Shown: one piece after another, positions 1 to 12,546 of the stretch
How positions within the stretch are numbered: the first letter of the stretch is position 1
Layout: each line of letters opens with the position of its first letter
Assembly (NCBI GenBank): GCA_026168455.1
Contig: CM047431.1
Location: 57,494,910-57,558,909 of the forward strand
Direction: 5' to 3'
Length of the DNA stretch: 64,000 nucleotides
Origin: Theocolax elegans
Taxonomy: Eukaryota > Arthropoda > Insecta > Hymenoptera > Cerocephalidae
The notes under the pieces: model-generated
The model's database searches: none
What the model saw: the letters and a program-made list of their open reading frames with translations, nothing else
Told to the model about the DNA's origin: nothing
Made by a program: the position numbers and the translations under genes

Positions 1-83
1 CGCATCGCCTCGGTGGCTGGTGGCTGGTGGCTGGTGCGCGAACGGAGGCTGCCCTTGCTCTCGAGGAGGAGGCGCGACCGACC

Positions 84-92
84 GCCATTTTG
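84..92. promoter_or_regulatory. YY1/Pleiohomeotic-like motif
   Basis: GCCATTTTG on the + strand is CAAAATGGC on the minus strand. This matches the core (AANATGGC) bound by YY1 and its insect homologue Pho, a motif common close to transcription starts. A single 9-base match in a GC-rich exon is weak evidence and is given only because of the exon-1 context. Confidence 0.22.
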
Positions 93-540
93 TCGTCGAG
101 GGGAGGGAGGAGGGAGTCAGGCGGAGGGACGATCCATCCTCTCTCTCTATCTCTCTCTCGGGGTCTCGAGCTCCCTGAAAGGAGAAGGAAGAGGAGGAGG
201 AGGAGGAGGAGGAGGAGAATGACCCGAGGGCGGGCGAGTCGGAGGTTCGAGTAGTTGGGCCGCAACGGAGAAATTAGGTCGCGGTGGACGAGGGTGGAAA
301 ATGGCTGGTGCTCGAGGAGGTCGCCGCCTCGTGGACGGCGAGATCGGAAGGCTCGGGTAGTGCCCGTCGACACATGCTCGCCGATGCGGAGGCTCGTCGC
401 GGGGTGGTGCCACCCTCGCAGGTGGATCGACCCTCCCGGAAGATGGTGTACCGATGATCCTTCTCGTTCTCGTTACCTGCAGTGTGCTGTGCTGAGTTCG
501 GGTGTTCGCGTTTGCCACTAGTTCAACGTCAACCCACCTA

Positions 541-664
541 CACACCCCACACGCACACACACACACACTCACACCATACACCCGCGCTCACCCGCACACT
601 TACACTCTCTCACACGCACATCCGCACGTCCACACACACACACACACACGCACACGCACACAAA
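541..664. repeat. Imperfect CA-rich microsatellite inside putative exon 1
   Basis: Runs of CA are interrupted by CG, CT and TC. If the exon call is right, this tract would be transcribed as a long CA-rich stretch in the 5' UTR. It produces spurious His/Thr-rich frames in both directions. Confidence 0.85.
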
Positions 665-840
665 CTCAACTAGTGCCCCGTATACATGCATCTATGTATA
701 TGTACATATGCAATAAGTGTTTCTGTCTATGGAAGTGTGAAAAGAGTGTCGTGTCCTCGTGGTCAAGAGGTCTTCGTCGTGGTCGCGTGTGCCCTTGAAG
801 ACTCGAGGATCTTCACCGAGGAACTCCACTGAAAGTAAGT

Positions 841-1625
841 AGACGTGCAATCGTATACAGGGGTGGTCGTAGGGCTGTGCGATTTGGCGGGAGAGTTTAT
901 TCGCGTTGACCTGCTCATTCTCCTCCGCCATCTCCTAATCCTCGTCCGTTTTTTTTTATCCTCGCGCGCATTGTCCTCGCGCTCTCGACGAAGCTCCCTT
1001 CCTAGACCCCTCGAGGCAATCGACGCGACCGTGTCCGCGCTCGAGGTTGCAAGGGTGATGCGCGGCTCTCTGCGACGAGGTGTATTGTACACGTTTGTGT
1101 ACTCCGAGAAGCGAGGATGAAAGTCGAACCTGCTTATAACGTTATATACCGCGAATCACTTGGGTTGCTTCGGCGTCGGGTGAGCAAGTAGTACGTGTCA
1201 CTATGTGGTCGGACGTCGGTCGTTCGTCGCGCTATCCAGGCGATTCGAGGGATCTCGGGATACTTAGTTTTATAATTTAATAAAAAAAAAAAAAATAAAA
1301 AAAATATAGGGAAATATAAAAATTTATATAATTATGCGTGTGTGTCTGTGTGTATCGTCAATACGTCTGTAATACTGCACATCACCGCGTTAATGAAAAC
1401 CAATGGGTTTTCGTTTCGGATAATATTCGCGCGCATATCGCGTATATAAAAATTAATATTTTAATTGCGCAAATTGGTGATGGCCTCGAGGTTTCGCAAT
1501 TCCGCAACCCCATTAATCATTTAGGGAAACACGGTACATCTGCACCCGTCCTCACTGTATATTCAATTACATCGGCCAGAAAAGTTTTAATTAAGACTTA
1601 AGGGAAATACGCCTCCCTCCCTTCC
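841..1625. other. CpG-rich to AT-rich transition after exon 1
   Basis: CpG-rich sequence continues to about 1260. It then switches abruptly to A-rich low-complexity sequence (1270-1330) and AT-rich single-copy sequence. No exon or element was identified. Confidence 0.4.

Positions 1626-1628
<3 letters not shown>

Positions 1629-1657
<29 letters not shown>
1629..1657. repeat. (CT)n microsatellite
   Basis: An uninterrupted CT run, followed by CGCT variants and more pyrimidine-rich sequence to about 1700. Confidence 0.9.
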
Positions 1658-1660
<3 letters not shown>

Positions 1661-2207
1661 CGCTCCCTTTCTCCTCTCTTTTTTCCTCTCTTCTTCTCGA
1701 AGTCTTCTCGGACGAATTGCACTATATATACTGCGCGTCGAACGAAAGATGCAGGGTACGATAACCTCAAAAAGTTGAATCGTTCTTGTTTCTTTTTTTT
1801 GATGTTTTGGATTAGTTGAACTAACGTATCATCAATTTACGCGAGGTACAATTAGCCTAAAAGTTTACGTTTCTTTTTTTTTTATTTAAAAATTGTTTGA
1901 TTTCACAAAATGTTATTTGTCTCTTTTTCTTCATAAAATACGAAGGGTTCTCCATGGATATTTCGTGAAAATTTGACGGGGCTATTTCGAATTAACGAAT
2001 ACTTACCTCGAAGTGACGAGTGTCTCATCGGTAGGTAATTAAATTAAAATAATAATTAAAATAACAACGATAGGTATATTTCGGTCCGTTTGAAAGAGAA
2101 AAAGTAAACCAATATCTCGGAAAATAATTTCGTAATTCGATCGTAAATTTATTTAGCCTAACAGCGGCCGTTATTAACACTCGTAAATTTTCTTCCCAAC
2201 TTTTTCT

Positions 2208-2211
<4 letters not shown>

Positions 2212-2254
<43 letters not shown>

Positions 2255-2377
2255 TCTATTTCTTTTTCTTCTCGCGCGAAGAGAGTAGTAAATATCACTT
2301 TGAGTAGAGAGAGTTGTAGGCATACGTTTTCTTACGCCCTTGCTGTTTCTTCTCTCTCTCTCTCTCTCTCTCTCTCT
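2212..2377. repeat. Two (CT)n microsatellites, 2212-2246 and 2350-2377
   Basis: Two CT runs about 100 bp apart, separated by mixed sequence. They cause the apparent Arg/Glu-rich and Leu/Ser-rich frames here, which I do not regard as genes. Confidence 0.88.
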
Positions 2378-2610
2378 GGAGCATAAACAACGAGTCTGGT
2401 CGGTGGTGGTGGTGGTGCAACTCGCAAGAAGATTAAACGAAAAGTTTAGTCGCAAGGAACATTTGGCACTGTACCATAAAAGAACAAAAAAAAAGTTACA
2501 TTTAACAACTCGTGACAAATTTCTCTTTACGCTGAGTTTCTCTGCTTAATCTTCTTGCTACCAACCCGCAAAAGTTGTTGTTTTAATTAATGTTACAAAG
2601 TCGCTTTACG

Positions 2611-2639
2611 TGCGCGCGCGTATATATATATATATATAT
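2611..2639. repeat. (CG)n(TA)n alternating purine-pyrimidine tract
   Basis: A TGCGCGCGCG block runs directly into a TA run. Such alternating tracts can adopt Z-form or cruciform DNA. Here it marks simple-sequence DNA in intronic or intergenic sequence. Confidence 0.85.
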
Positions 2640-4152
2640 CTATACACGGAAGTGTGGGTATACAATTGTGTGAGTGTCAATATATATATTATCGAATGAG
2701 TGGACTGTTTTCTTTTTTCTGTCAAGGGCATCTTCGTTTAATGATCGTTTTGGACATTCGTTGCACGTACAGAAAATTCGTTCTAAAGTAGCGTATCTTA
2801 TTGATCTGAGCATTAAAATTGTATCGGAATGATGATCGTAATTCGGCAAACGAAGAGAAAAAAAAATGACGAAAATATTAATTTTTGTTGAAATAAAATG
2901 ACGGTCGTAAATTATACAGTATAACGAGGGAACGTCGCCATTTTACCATCAACTGCAATATATGGGTATATCATCTATTTATTTTTCTTCGTCCGAGTAT
3001 ATACGCATATTGACAGTATTCAACGATGCGAAAGAACCAGACAGTCGATTTAATTATCGCTTTTTTCACAATATAGAGAGGTTGTTGTGATATACGTGGA
3101 ATTTAATTTCTTAACCTTTGTAATTGCCTCTCTCACTTTATCGATACGTATACATGTATATGTATATTCCTATTGCATTCCTCTCCTTCCTTCGCTCTTT
3201 CTCTCCCTCTCTCATAAAACTCACAATACAGTGCCGGGGTACATTGAAACTTTAATGCGAAATCATCGAACACGGAAACCTGGCCGGTTTCCAGGCGTCG
3301 TCGAAATTCAAGGGGGTTTCGAACGTGAAACCTCGCAAGAGGGAGAGAGAGAGAGATAGGGCGACTGGAGGGGGTGGGGGCCAAAGAGCAAGATAACAAA
3401 GGATACGGAAAAGGAGGAATCGCAAATAAAGAATGCAAAATATTACTAACAATAAGTTTCTATAGAGATTGATAGATTCAGTGAGAGAAAGAGGATGGGG
3501 AAGGGGGTTATTTTATATCTAAATGTTTAACAAATTTTTTAAGCATTTTTAATTAGGTTATTTCAAGGTTGATTAAAGCGATTATTTTTGTATTTTTACA
3601 CATTTTTTACAAGAAGGTTGCTTTTTTCAATAGTTTATTTAATGCAATGTGCATCCCGATAGCGAATGGGACACTTTGAATGTACAAGGAATATGATCCA
3701 GATCGAATATGATTGTTTAACTGAAAAACATTTCGTGATTTTGGCCAATGCTTTTACAAATTATCGTACGTTCAAATATATATAGTGGTACTGCTTCAAG
3801 AGAATGTTTTAACCTATTTAAAGTACAAATTACAATTAAAACCTATATGAATTGTTTGTACGATCCAAAGTTCCAACTAAAATTCTTGCTCTCGACTTTC
3901 TACCAGTTTTTTATAACCTGTCAGAGATCGATTACAATCGAGGGTATTTTATTTTGCGTTCTTTTTCACCCTGGTGTTTCAGAAAATACTTATATATTTA
4001 GCGGGGGGTAAAATTTAAATCTTATCGAGTTTTATTCTAGTAGAAATGAAAAATATTACTAATGGTTAAATAGCTATAGGAAACGGGTACGAAAACTAGT
4101 CCATTAATCGGTAGTCGCGAAATGCTTTTTTTCACTGTAAATCCCCATATAA
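2640..4152. other. Unannotated AT-rich stretch
   Basis: No supported gene. A GA-rich, moderately GC patch lies at 3240-3400 and simple pyrimidine sequence at 3180-3215. The remainder is AT-rich with no repeat partner that I could see in the window. Confidence 0.4.
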
Positions 4153-4324
4153 CCCTGGTAGAAAATTAAGCCTATTTCTGGTCAGAATTTCTGGTAAAAA
4201 TTTTTGAAAATAAGATATTGTTAGAAATCCTTTTCAGAAAATTTGCAGAATTTCTAGATATACACCAATTTAACATGTGTTGACCAGAAATTCTGGTCAG
4301 AATCTGCGCTATTTTCTACCAGGG
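4153..4324. mobile_element. Small inverted-repeat element, termini CCCTGGTAGAAAAT
   Basis: The left end CCCTGGTAGAAAAT is matched by its reverse complement at the right end (TTTTCTACCAGGG). The match continues inward through TCTGGTCAGAATTTCTGG-like sequence, so the arms are about 40 bp. The element is 172 bp with no coding capacity, as expected of a MITE. The flanks share AA on both sides, too short to establish the target-site length. A longer element with closely related ends lies at 40102-41467. Confidence 0.65.
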
Positions 4325-7300
4325 AATTGGAATGAGCATAATCTGGACATTTATTGTTAATTCAGTTTCAAATGTTTGTGATACTCGAAAATTTGAACTC
4401 ACTATCAAATTGGATTGGTCACACAACAACAAAAAAACAATATTTCCAAAAATATATTTACGTTTTTCTGATTTCGGAAACAAATTAGCTAATTACATTT
4501 TTTAATCCCGTTTTAACATCTTATGCATTTGGATATGAATTGCTTAATTTAAGCTATATTTTTATGAGGTTACATAACGTTATACATTGACGACATTAGA
4601 TATTAAATTCCAATATCGATGTAAACAAAGAGAAAAAGCGTATCACTATAAGGAATAAAATGTAAGCATTTTTCACCTATTTTTATTCAAAAAGTCTATT
4701 ACATACTTTAAAAATGGAGTGTGAGATATCTTTTGGTCAATAAATATAGGCTAAAGTTTCAAATCTAGTAATGATCGACAACAGTAGTATAAAATTAAAG
4801 TAAATAAATTATAAAATCGCGTATATTTGCGTAAATACTGGAAATACGACACGAGTCATTTTTGTAAATGAAACGGAGACGTTGTGATTATTCTAATTTG
4901 TCATAAAAATTAATAATAAAATGCGTTTTATCATTTAACAAGCAATTGATATATCTACCAGAAAAGGCGTTTATTATTAAATGGTAACGTGAATTTTTTA
5001 TAACCAGCATTTTATTTTAATACAAATTAAAAATCAGACTTAAATTTTGAATACGCTGAACATTCTTTTTTCACTTTTTCCCAAACGAGAGAATTCTCCT
5101 TTACTTTAGAATTGTTGATCACGCTGTTATTACAATTTTTATCCAGAAAATGTTTAGACAATTTTTATAAAACGTTTATCTCCACACAGTAGACACGTAA
5201 AAATATAAAATAATAACGATTGGAAAGTATCGATTATCGGAAAAATTAATCCGCAAATGGTTAGGTGAATATGAATTACCTAATTTCAACACAATCAAAC
5301 ATTTCCGGTTATACTGCTCTATAATAACACTTTTTAATATAGTGTTTATCGATCGTATTATACGCGTATGAGTGAGAGAAAACGTTGCCAAGTGGTTATT
5401 CCGAAAGTATAACTCGACCCCCATCCTGATGCGCGTCTTAACAAGGAGTAAAAAAAAGTGAAGCTAAAATAATAATGTAATAGACGTCTCCGGTTCCAAC
5501 GTGGAAAGAACGAGTGAAAGTTTTAGAGCTATAGAAAACTAGTAAATCCCATTTCTCTTTTTTTTGATCTCTTCTCCCAACTATAGATCCTATTCATAAA
5601 CGGATTCAGAAACGGGGTAACTTAATTTACATTCGAATATATATCGAGGTCAAAGAGTCCGAGAGGAGCGGAGTCGAGGTTGGTATGGTGAAACCAAAAG
5701 TGAAAAGAGGAAACTGCCTCGGGTATATGCAACAAAGTCTAAGTCTTTTCCTCGAGGATGGGATGTGCATCGTTAACGTGCTGCCTGGTATCTATATCGT
5801 ATACCTTAAATAAATTCTATTAGATTACAACTTTCTCTTGTATTCCGCTTACAAAGTACATCGAAATAATAAAGGCTTATACCGTACTGATACCTCGGTG
5901 AATCATGTTGAGGTTGTTAATCTTATTTAGAAACGTTTTCATGGGGAGAATTGACAGTGCGTCGCATCGAACTTGAGAGCCGTATCAGCTGTTGAAGAAA
6001 AATTATTGTTATATATGGAATGACGGTAATACCTATACCTATCTATATACCTGTCTATATATTACTCTACGCTCCTCGATTAGCTTCCCCGTGAATTGAA
6101 CAATCCAACCATGAAACGTTGATAAATATTACACGAAGAATAATATGTATATATGACAATGAAATTGCAGACTAATCAAATCCAAAAAAATATCGTGTAA
6201 ATTTGCTAGAAAAAATGTCATTATTTTTCACTAGAATGTATTTAATATTTATCACGAAGTAGTCATTTTTAATATATTTTTAACAACTATACCTTTTCTC
6301 CGAAAATCCAAAACAAGTCCGTAATTAATAACCAAAAAACGTACTTTCAACCAACATGTGTAATTAATTATGCTAAAAAATGTTCACCGAGTGAAAAATG
6401 ACTCGGGGATACGATGTCGAGTCTTAATTTAATCAATCCAATCAAGTTTAGCGTGAAACTAAATGAGAACTTAAGAGTGAACATCATTACCACATAACCT
6501 TAATTTTCTTTTTTGAATATAAAAAAGGTTATTTCGGGGAAAAAGTGAAATTTTTACTTAAAATAATGTACTGACATGATAGTCTTAGTTGGATTGTTTT
6601 AGTTGACCGTATTGACCTAATCGACTGGGTAAGGTATCGTATATACCCACGATTATCACGCGATTAAACGTCGAGACACTTTGAGGATGGTGAGAGGAGA
6701 GAGAATAACTACCAAATAGCATCCGTGTACTCAACTGCGACAGATAAATCGCGCGCGGATTCGGCCCGTCCATATATACGAAGCCGTTGAAACTCACATG
6801 AGATATACGTCCGCGAACGATTTTCATTTTACTAACTGAATATAATTTCCCGTATGGATGAACATCTGGGTTAACGTCCGGCTCGAGCGCACCTCGACCC
6901 CCCAGCCTCACCACCCCCTGCACCCACCCTCGTTCGCCGCTCTGCAGTTTCTTCTTGCATCCGCATTCTTTTACTCGGCGAGTCTCGATCTCTATACCGA
7001 TTTACTTACTCGATTCGTCTACCTATATACCTCCACCACATTATTTTTCGCTACTTACACGCACCATTTGTTTAATACGCTACTCGTTACTCCTTATTTC
7101 GTCGCCGTAACCTTTATTTTATTTCTTTCTTTCTTTCTACTCCTTATTCTTCTATCGTTTTTATTCGTGAATAAATATCGATAAAAAATTATCCGATAAT
7201 CTTCTCTGTAAAATGCTGGCGTCTATAATATTTTAATAAACGTGTGACTTATTTTTACCTAATTTCTATACCCATTCTTTTAACAAAAATTACTAGTTTT

Positions 7301-8387
7301 TACCTAACGAAGTAACTTTATAATTTTTGGTACGGAGGAAGTTATGTTATTTTTATCTATGACGGTTAATACACTTTAAAGTGCAAAAGTTGACAGTGGA
7401 ATATATTAAATTAACAATTTTAGAATTTACGAAGAGTGAAAAATTGTCAGACAGTAATTTTAACAGTGTGAAAAATGGATTTTTTTAACACTAATCGTAC
7501 CATGACCGGTGGTAAACTTTTTATTAAACAATTCGCATAAAATTTTATCGTTTTTCTTGATTTGACTTCATGACTTTTTTCTTTAAATATATACATAATT
7601 AATTTTACATCATTTATTTATATTTCTTATTTATATTTATATAAAAATTTATTACAGTGAATGTTAGATAATAAATGATAATTAATTATAAATAAAATAT
7701 TGTGAAATGATACTTTTTGAACGCGGAAAACGTCAACATGAATACGCGACAAATACTCTCTACACACAAAATAGTGGAAATCACAATATTCTAGCTAATA
7801 AAATTGTTTTTACTGTATTATAGCTATGAAAATTTCACAATTTGTAATGGAGAAATAATGTTTCACTATTCAAATAGTGAATATTTTCAATATTAGCGAA
7901 CTACTTTTTTAATAATAAAATAGTGAATGATCGCTAGTATTGTTAAACTATTATTTTATTTAGTAAATCTAAGTAGTATATTATTAAATAATAACGTTTT
8001 AGTTAAATAGATGCAAAGAATAATTTTAAAAAAAATGTCAAAGTATACCTTTTAAAAAAATAATTTTTATTTTATAAATAATATACTAATTTTTAGTTAA
8101 ACATTTTTATTCCGTATATATTGTATTCTATAGAAAAATGTTCATTGTTTATATGTTATTCGAAACCATTCCATTCATTTTCGGTGAAACTAATTGTATA
8201 CGGTTAATTTAATTGTAATATATATACGCACATTAAACATTGCATATATAAAATGTATAATTATATGAAAACGCAAGGTCAAGCTATAGATACAACATTT
8301 CATTTATCTCGTTTAGGTAATAGACGTAATTACACGAGTGAATACAAACTACAATATTTCATCTCGCATCGCGATATAAGAAGTTTA
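4325..8387. other. Unannotated AT-rich region with one mid-GC patch
   Basis: Mostly AT-rich and single-copy within the window. Bases 5480-5780 and 6600-7000 have higher G+C and few repeats, and could be conserved non-coding DNA. A weakly conserved repeat (6370-6600, listed separately) has a diverged partner near 21.4 kb. Palindromic AATAGTG/CACTATT words cluster at 7764-7960. Confidence 0.35.
6370..6600 (+). repeat. Diverged interspersed repeat, partner at 21410-21620
   Basis: The two regions share in the same order AAAATGACTCG, an AATCAATC-AATCAA block, ACCACA followed by TAAC-TTAAtT, a CTT-TTTTTTGA block, a GTTATT word and a GTGAAA word. Identity is patchy, so this is an old copy. A short piece with GTGAAAAATGACTCG also occurs at 54875. 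Boundaries are approximate. Confidence 0.3.
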
Positions 8388-8511
8388 CACGGGGATAAAA
8401 TTTCGTTGAATAAAAATGTAACGGTGACATCGTGGCACATCAGACGTAAATTAACATAAAAAATCATAATGTAACGGTTATTTCTTTACATACAAGAAAT
8501 TTATCTCCGTG
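8388..8511. mobile_element. Small palindromic MITE, CACGGGGATAAA ends, TA-flanked
   Basis: The left end CACGGGGATAAAATTTCG pairs with the right end, whose reverse complement is CACGGAGATAAATTTCTT. TA lies immediately outside both ends. The inner parts of both arms contain ATGTAACGGT. The element is 124 bp and non-coding. Termini and flanking TA match the elements at 9793-9989 and 42438-42678, so all three are probably one superfamily with TA target sites, as in Tc1/mariner. Confidence 0.55.
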
Positions 8512-8699
8512 TATAGCGCATATAACGCGCGTCAATCGGCAATAAAAATTCATCCGCGAAAATTTGTATAAGTATATTAGTCGGTGCAGGAAAATGAGGC
8601 GCGCCGTTCGAACGGCCCCTCGAGAAAGAAAATCGAGAGAGAGAGAGAGAAGAATAACGAACACACAGAGAAATGAACGGAACTTGATTTTCTTCCCTA

Positions 8700-8950
8700 T
8701 AGCGAGGCGTTTCCTACCAGCCAGAGGGGGAAGAAGAGTATAGAGCAGAGCGCTCTTCTCACAAATTGATCTTTTTCAATCTTGGAATTGCCACGGCGCG
8801 CGGCAGCGGGTGCACGTGATCGTGCATTCGAGAGAGTAAGAGAACCGAATCGATATATACAGTCCGCACGCGCTCCGAAATCTCGCGCTCCGACCAGCAT
8901 TCCAGAATCCTCCTGGTGGTGTATAAACTATTTCCGAAGCTTCTCTTCCC
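8700..8950. other. GC-rich single-copy island, possible regulatory DNA
   Basis: Higher G+C and CpG than the surroundings, no repeat partner in the window, and no long open frame with splice sites. I see no specific motif beyond CACGTG at 8813-8818. It could be a conserved non-coding element. Confidence 0.25.
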
Positions 8951-9792
8951 GCGCTCTATATAGGTATATATATATGTGTGACATCAGATTCTCCATTTTC
9001 GACTTGATTTTTATCTAGTGCGTTGACACGTTTCCCGTATCATTCGGTGAATAATTGCGAGAACTGCGACTCGAATATAATATTGTTCCTCCTTATTTTT
9101 AATGTACTGTAGCCGATCTACGGTGCGTATCGTCTCGCTTAAGCTGAATTTTCCACACGTTTCATTTACTACGTTGACTACTTGTAGAAAATTAATATGT
9201 ACACGTGTTTTAACATATATAATTAAATGTTATATAATTTATCATATAAAATTAACATACATAATGCAGAAAATAAGTTATGGATATTTCTCTTAGAAGT
9301 TATTAGTAGGAATTTAATTTTACAAAATCTACAAAACTATTACACGTTAAATTAAAGAGAATCAGCTGATTCCTTAGTCAAAATTATGATGTATAAACGC
9401 GATGTATAACGGTTTTTTAAATAAACTAAATAAAAATACTTGTATTATTTTCTTTATTTTTTTAGCGGGATGAGGTCAATTTTTTGAAAAACGCACGTCA
9501 GGACCTTGCGCGGGCTTTAATCAATATAGAAGTGAATTTTTTCAAATATTTTCATTGAAAATTTCAATATGACTTTTGGATTAGAAATTATTATTTACAA
9601 ATAATTTTTTCTTTATAAATCAAATCGCCATGCTCTTTCAAAATTCATATGGTCAAAACTATCTTGATGTTTTTTTTGTTTACAGAAGTATGGTATATAT
9701 CTTAAGATCATTGAAGTAAAATATTACTGATTTATTTCGGAAATATTTATATAGTTTTTGAGTAATGTTGCCCGGATAAAATTTACTATATA

Positions 9793-9989
9793 CACGGAGA
9801 AAAAGGTGATAGTAAAAATGAAAATGTTATTGAGTAATCGAGAGCCAGACTTGACAATTATTATAAACGTTACTGTGTTTTATATGCTGGTAAATTGTTC
9901 CTACGCAAATTTTTACGATTTGTCAAGTCTGTCTCTCAATTACTCAATAATAACATTGTCCTTTTTACTCCAACACTTTTTCCTCTGTG
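9793..9989. mobile_element. Palindromic MITE, CACGGAG-type ends, TA target site
   Basis: The left arm begins CACGGAGAAAAAGGTGATAG and the right arm ends with a near-perfect complement (CACTTTTTCCTCTGTG). The arms continue through GTTATTGAGTAAT and CCAGACTTGACAA, about 75 bp each, around a short centre. TA flanks both ends (9791-9792 and 9990-9991). At 197 bp the element is too short to encode a transposase, so it is non-autonomous. The frame that crosses it is an artefact of the palindrome. Confidence 0.75.
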
Positions 9990-12546
9990 TAAAGACTATA
10001 AGTAATGTTACTTGACTGTTAAGTAAAGTGCTCGAGTTGATTTTACTGAAACGCTTCAACATGAGGTAATACTTAAACTTTAACGACCGTGCCCAATGGA
10101 GACGGAAAAACAATTTTATTTCAAGTTAATATGATAAATGAGGTAAAACCGACACCGCGCCCGTTCGTTTAAGTAATTCGATGCTTCAGAAGAAAATAAC
10201 ACAACTCACTATTTTCTACTTAAATTAATACGTTGAAAATTTTGAATCGTGCTCGACCCATAATATTATATATCACTGAGCTACATATCAATACAAAAAT
10301 ATTGATTCATTAAAATAAGGCATTGTAAGCACATTCGGCTCTTAATTTTCTTCCAATTAACCTTAGTAATATATAGATTTAAAATGCTATTTTTAAATAA
10401 TTTTGACTACAACACGAGCAGGTTGGGTACGCTCACCAAATAGAGATAGGAGAAGAAATGTTAAATATCAACCCGCTGTTTAATTTGAAGAGTACATATT
10501 CGCGCATTTTGCGAAGTCGCTATGAGCACAAGGCGTCGGGAAATCCGTTCGGAAGCAAAGACTATAATGTTATAATGTGTATAAGATCGCTATCCTTATT
10601 CGTTTTGTGTGAATGGGATACGAAACGAGGCATTTTTCGAATCCGCTTGAAAGTGTAATCTACTGGTACAGCGTTCTAGTCGGTGATAGTTTATGAGGAG
10701 GCCTGTCTTCGCGAAAATCGTCGGGTAAATTCGGCGAAACGAACGACCGTTAAAAAGAGGAGAAAAATTCGATAAACTTTAAAAACAACATTTAATTATT
10801 TTGAGTATGGGACAACCGCTTATACGTCAATATGTATATCGTTATTTGAAATTTACCCTTGAATTGAGTTTACCCATGATTTTACCTGTTTCATCATTAC
10901 ATTTACTTAGCTAGAAAAGTTTTTTTCAACGTTTAACCTCTCTATTTATTTAGTCGATAACAATTGAGTAACATCCATTCAACGTTGTAATTTGGGAACA
11001 ATTTAATGCACAAAATTACAATAATGCGGTTTGTTAAATAGATCAATTATGCATGCCAAATTATATGTCAATATAAAATATTGTATTTTTTACTGTTTCA
11101 ACAATTTAACTGTACGTTGTTTTTTCCGCGGAAATTATTAATGAATAATTATAATATTAACGAAATTATTTAATTTTAAAGTTTACTTTATAATTGTCTG
11201 GACGTTATAAAGACATGTATAGAGTACAAAGAAACGTTTATAAAACATATATATTTTCTTTATAGTAAACCCAAATTTTTAGACAGGTATAGTGTATGTT
11301 GAAGCGATTCTCAAATAGTAAACCTTTTAAATGAGAACACATATAATATCGGAGGATATTTGTAATTATTGCATAGTTACGTTAGTGCTACAAATAACTT
11401 GAACGAAAGACAGAGAGAGAGAGAGAGAGAGAGAGTGAAGAATAAGTAAAAAAAAGGATAATAACGTATATCGTAAAATTAATTTTCAGTTGCATACTTT
11501 GCATTTACGCGTATACACGAGAGGACTGGCAGTGTATTTGAACTTTCGGAGGCCTGGAGTAACTTTTGGATTATTTACATTTCGGTGCTTGTAACTGAAG
11601 TTTTCCATGCAGAAATTTCATAAATTCTAAATATGTAATTAAATTTCGTGGAATAATCGACCTCCGACGCTTATTATCAGACACTGAATATTTTAACGTT
11701 ATTTTTCTTATAAGTGGGAACGGATTAAAGGACGAAATGTACACGCGGTGTATCAAATGCGGTGGTAATTTTGTCAAAAGTCGTCATACACAAATACGTA
11801 AAAGTACGTAAATGTATTTATAAAACTAGAGGTTTCTTTTTAGAATCAAATGAATATATACTTTTAAAAAAACCCTGAATGTCAGGCCCTTAATAGAAAT
11901 GTTTTAAATAATATACCCAAATTTTTCCAGATTTTTAAATCCATAATTTTATTACAATGTTTGGGTTGAAAGTTTATGCTTCATTTGACTAATAATTACT
12001 GAAAATTATTTACTTAATTATTATTTAAAAATGATTTTAAATAAAGCCCTTCCTCATGTTTTAAGCTCTCCGTATAAACTTTGTTCATATTTTTAATTCG
12101 ATATTTTATAGATATAATTTTTGGGTTGAAAGGCAAAGATTCCTGTAATTTGGGCCTGTGATTCCGTTAACATTTGATTTTATTATGTATTTTAAAAAAT
12201 CAAAATTTTATATTTTAAAAGTATATTAGCCCTGTAATTGGCACATTTTTCATAGTGTAGAGTAATACCAAACAGTTCTAATCGCATCTATATGTATTTT
12301 CCGGATCGCTGAACTCAAATCTGATGTTGAAATTCTAAATAACGCATACAATTTAGCAAACACATTTTTTGAAAATTGTCAATTATTTACATGACATTGT
12401 GTTTGTTAGTAGTAAAGTCGCTGATAATGAATTTTCTGTCGGATTTGCAATATTCAAGATGGTCGATGCGATATATAAAAAAGATACTATTTCAATATTT
12501 GATCTAAAAATGTGATGTGTATAAGGTCTTCTATCAATATTATTAA
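9990..12546. other. Unannotated stretch, AT-rich with a mid-GC patch at 10.4-10.76 kb
   Basis: The patch 10400-10760 is single-copy and has a 66-codon frame at 10458 without convincing splice sites or protein character. The rest is AT-rich. A (GA)n run lies at 11412-11435. No gene is supported. Confidence 0.35.
11412..11435. repeat. (GA)n microsatellite
   Basis: An uninterrupted GA dinucleotide run of about 12 units. Confidence 0.9.

Larger units (their letters stand above)
1..834 (+). other. Putative 5' non-coding exon (CpG-rich), cut by the window edge
   Basis: This block is much richer in G+C and CpG than its surroundings and ends at a good splice donor, with GTAAGT at 835-840 after GAAA. 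All three frames contain stops. It holds several short upstream-ORF-like starts, for example ATG at 301 (about 20 codons) and ATG at 219. No long frame runs to the donor, so I read it as 5' untranslated sequence of a gene on the + strand whose coding exons lie downstream. The left end is outside the window, so the transcription start is unknown. CpG-rich sequence continues past the donor to about 1260, so part of the signal may be promoter-proximal rather than exonic. The gene cannot be named. Confidence 0.45.

Noticed and set aside
147..581. 144-codon minus-strand frame across the first exon
   Set aside because: Pro/Arg/Thr-rich reading opposite GA and CA repeats; the splice donor shows transcription on the other strand.
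10458..10658. 66-codon frame in a mid-GC patch
   Set aside because: No acceptor or donor at sensible positions and no protein similarity that I can recognise; kept only as possible conserved non-coding DNA.
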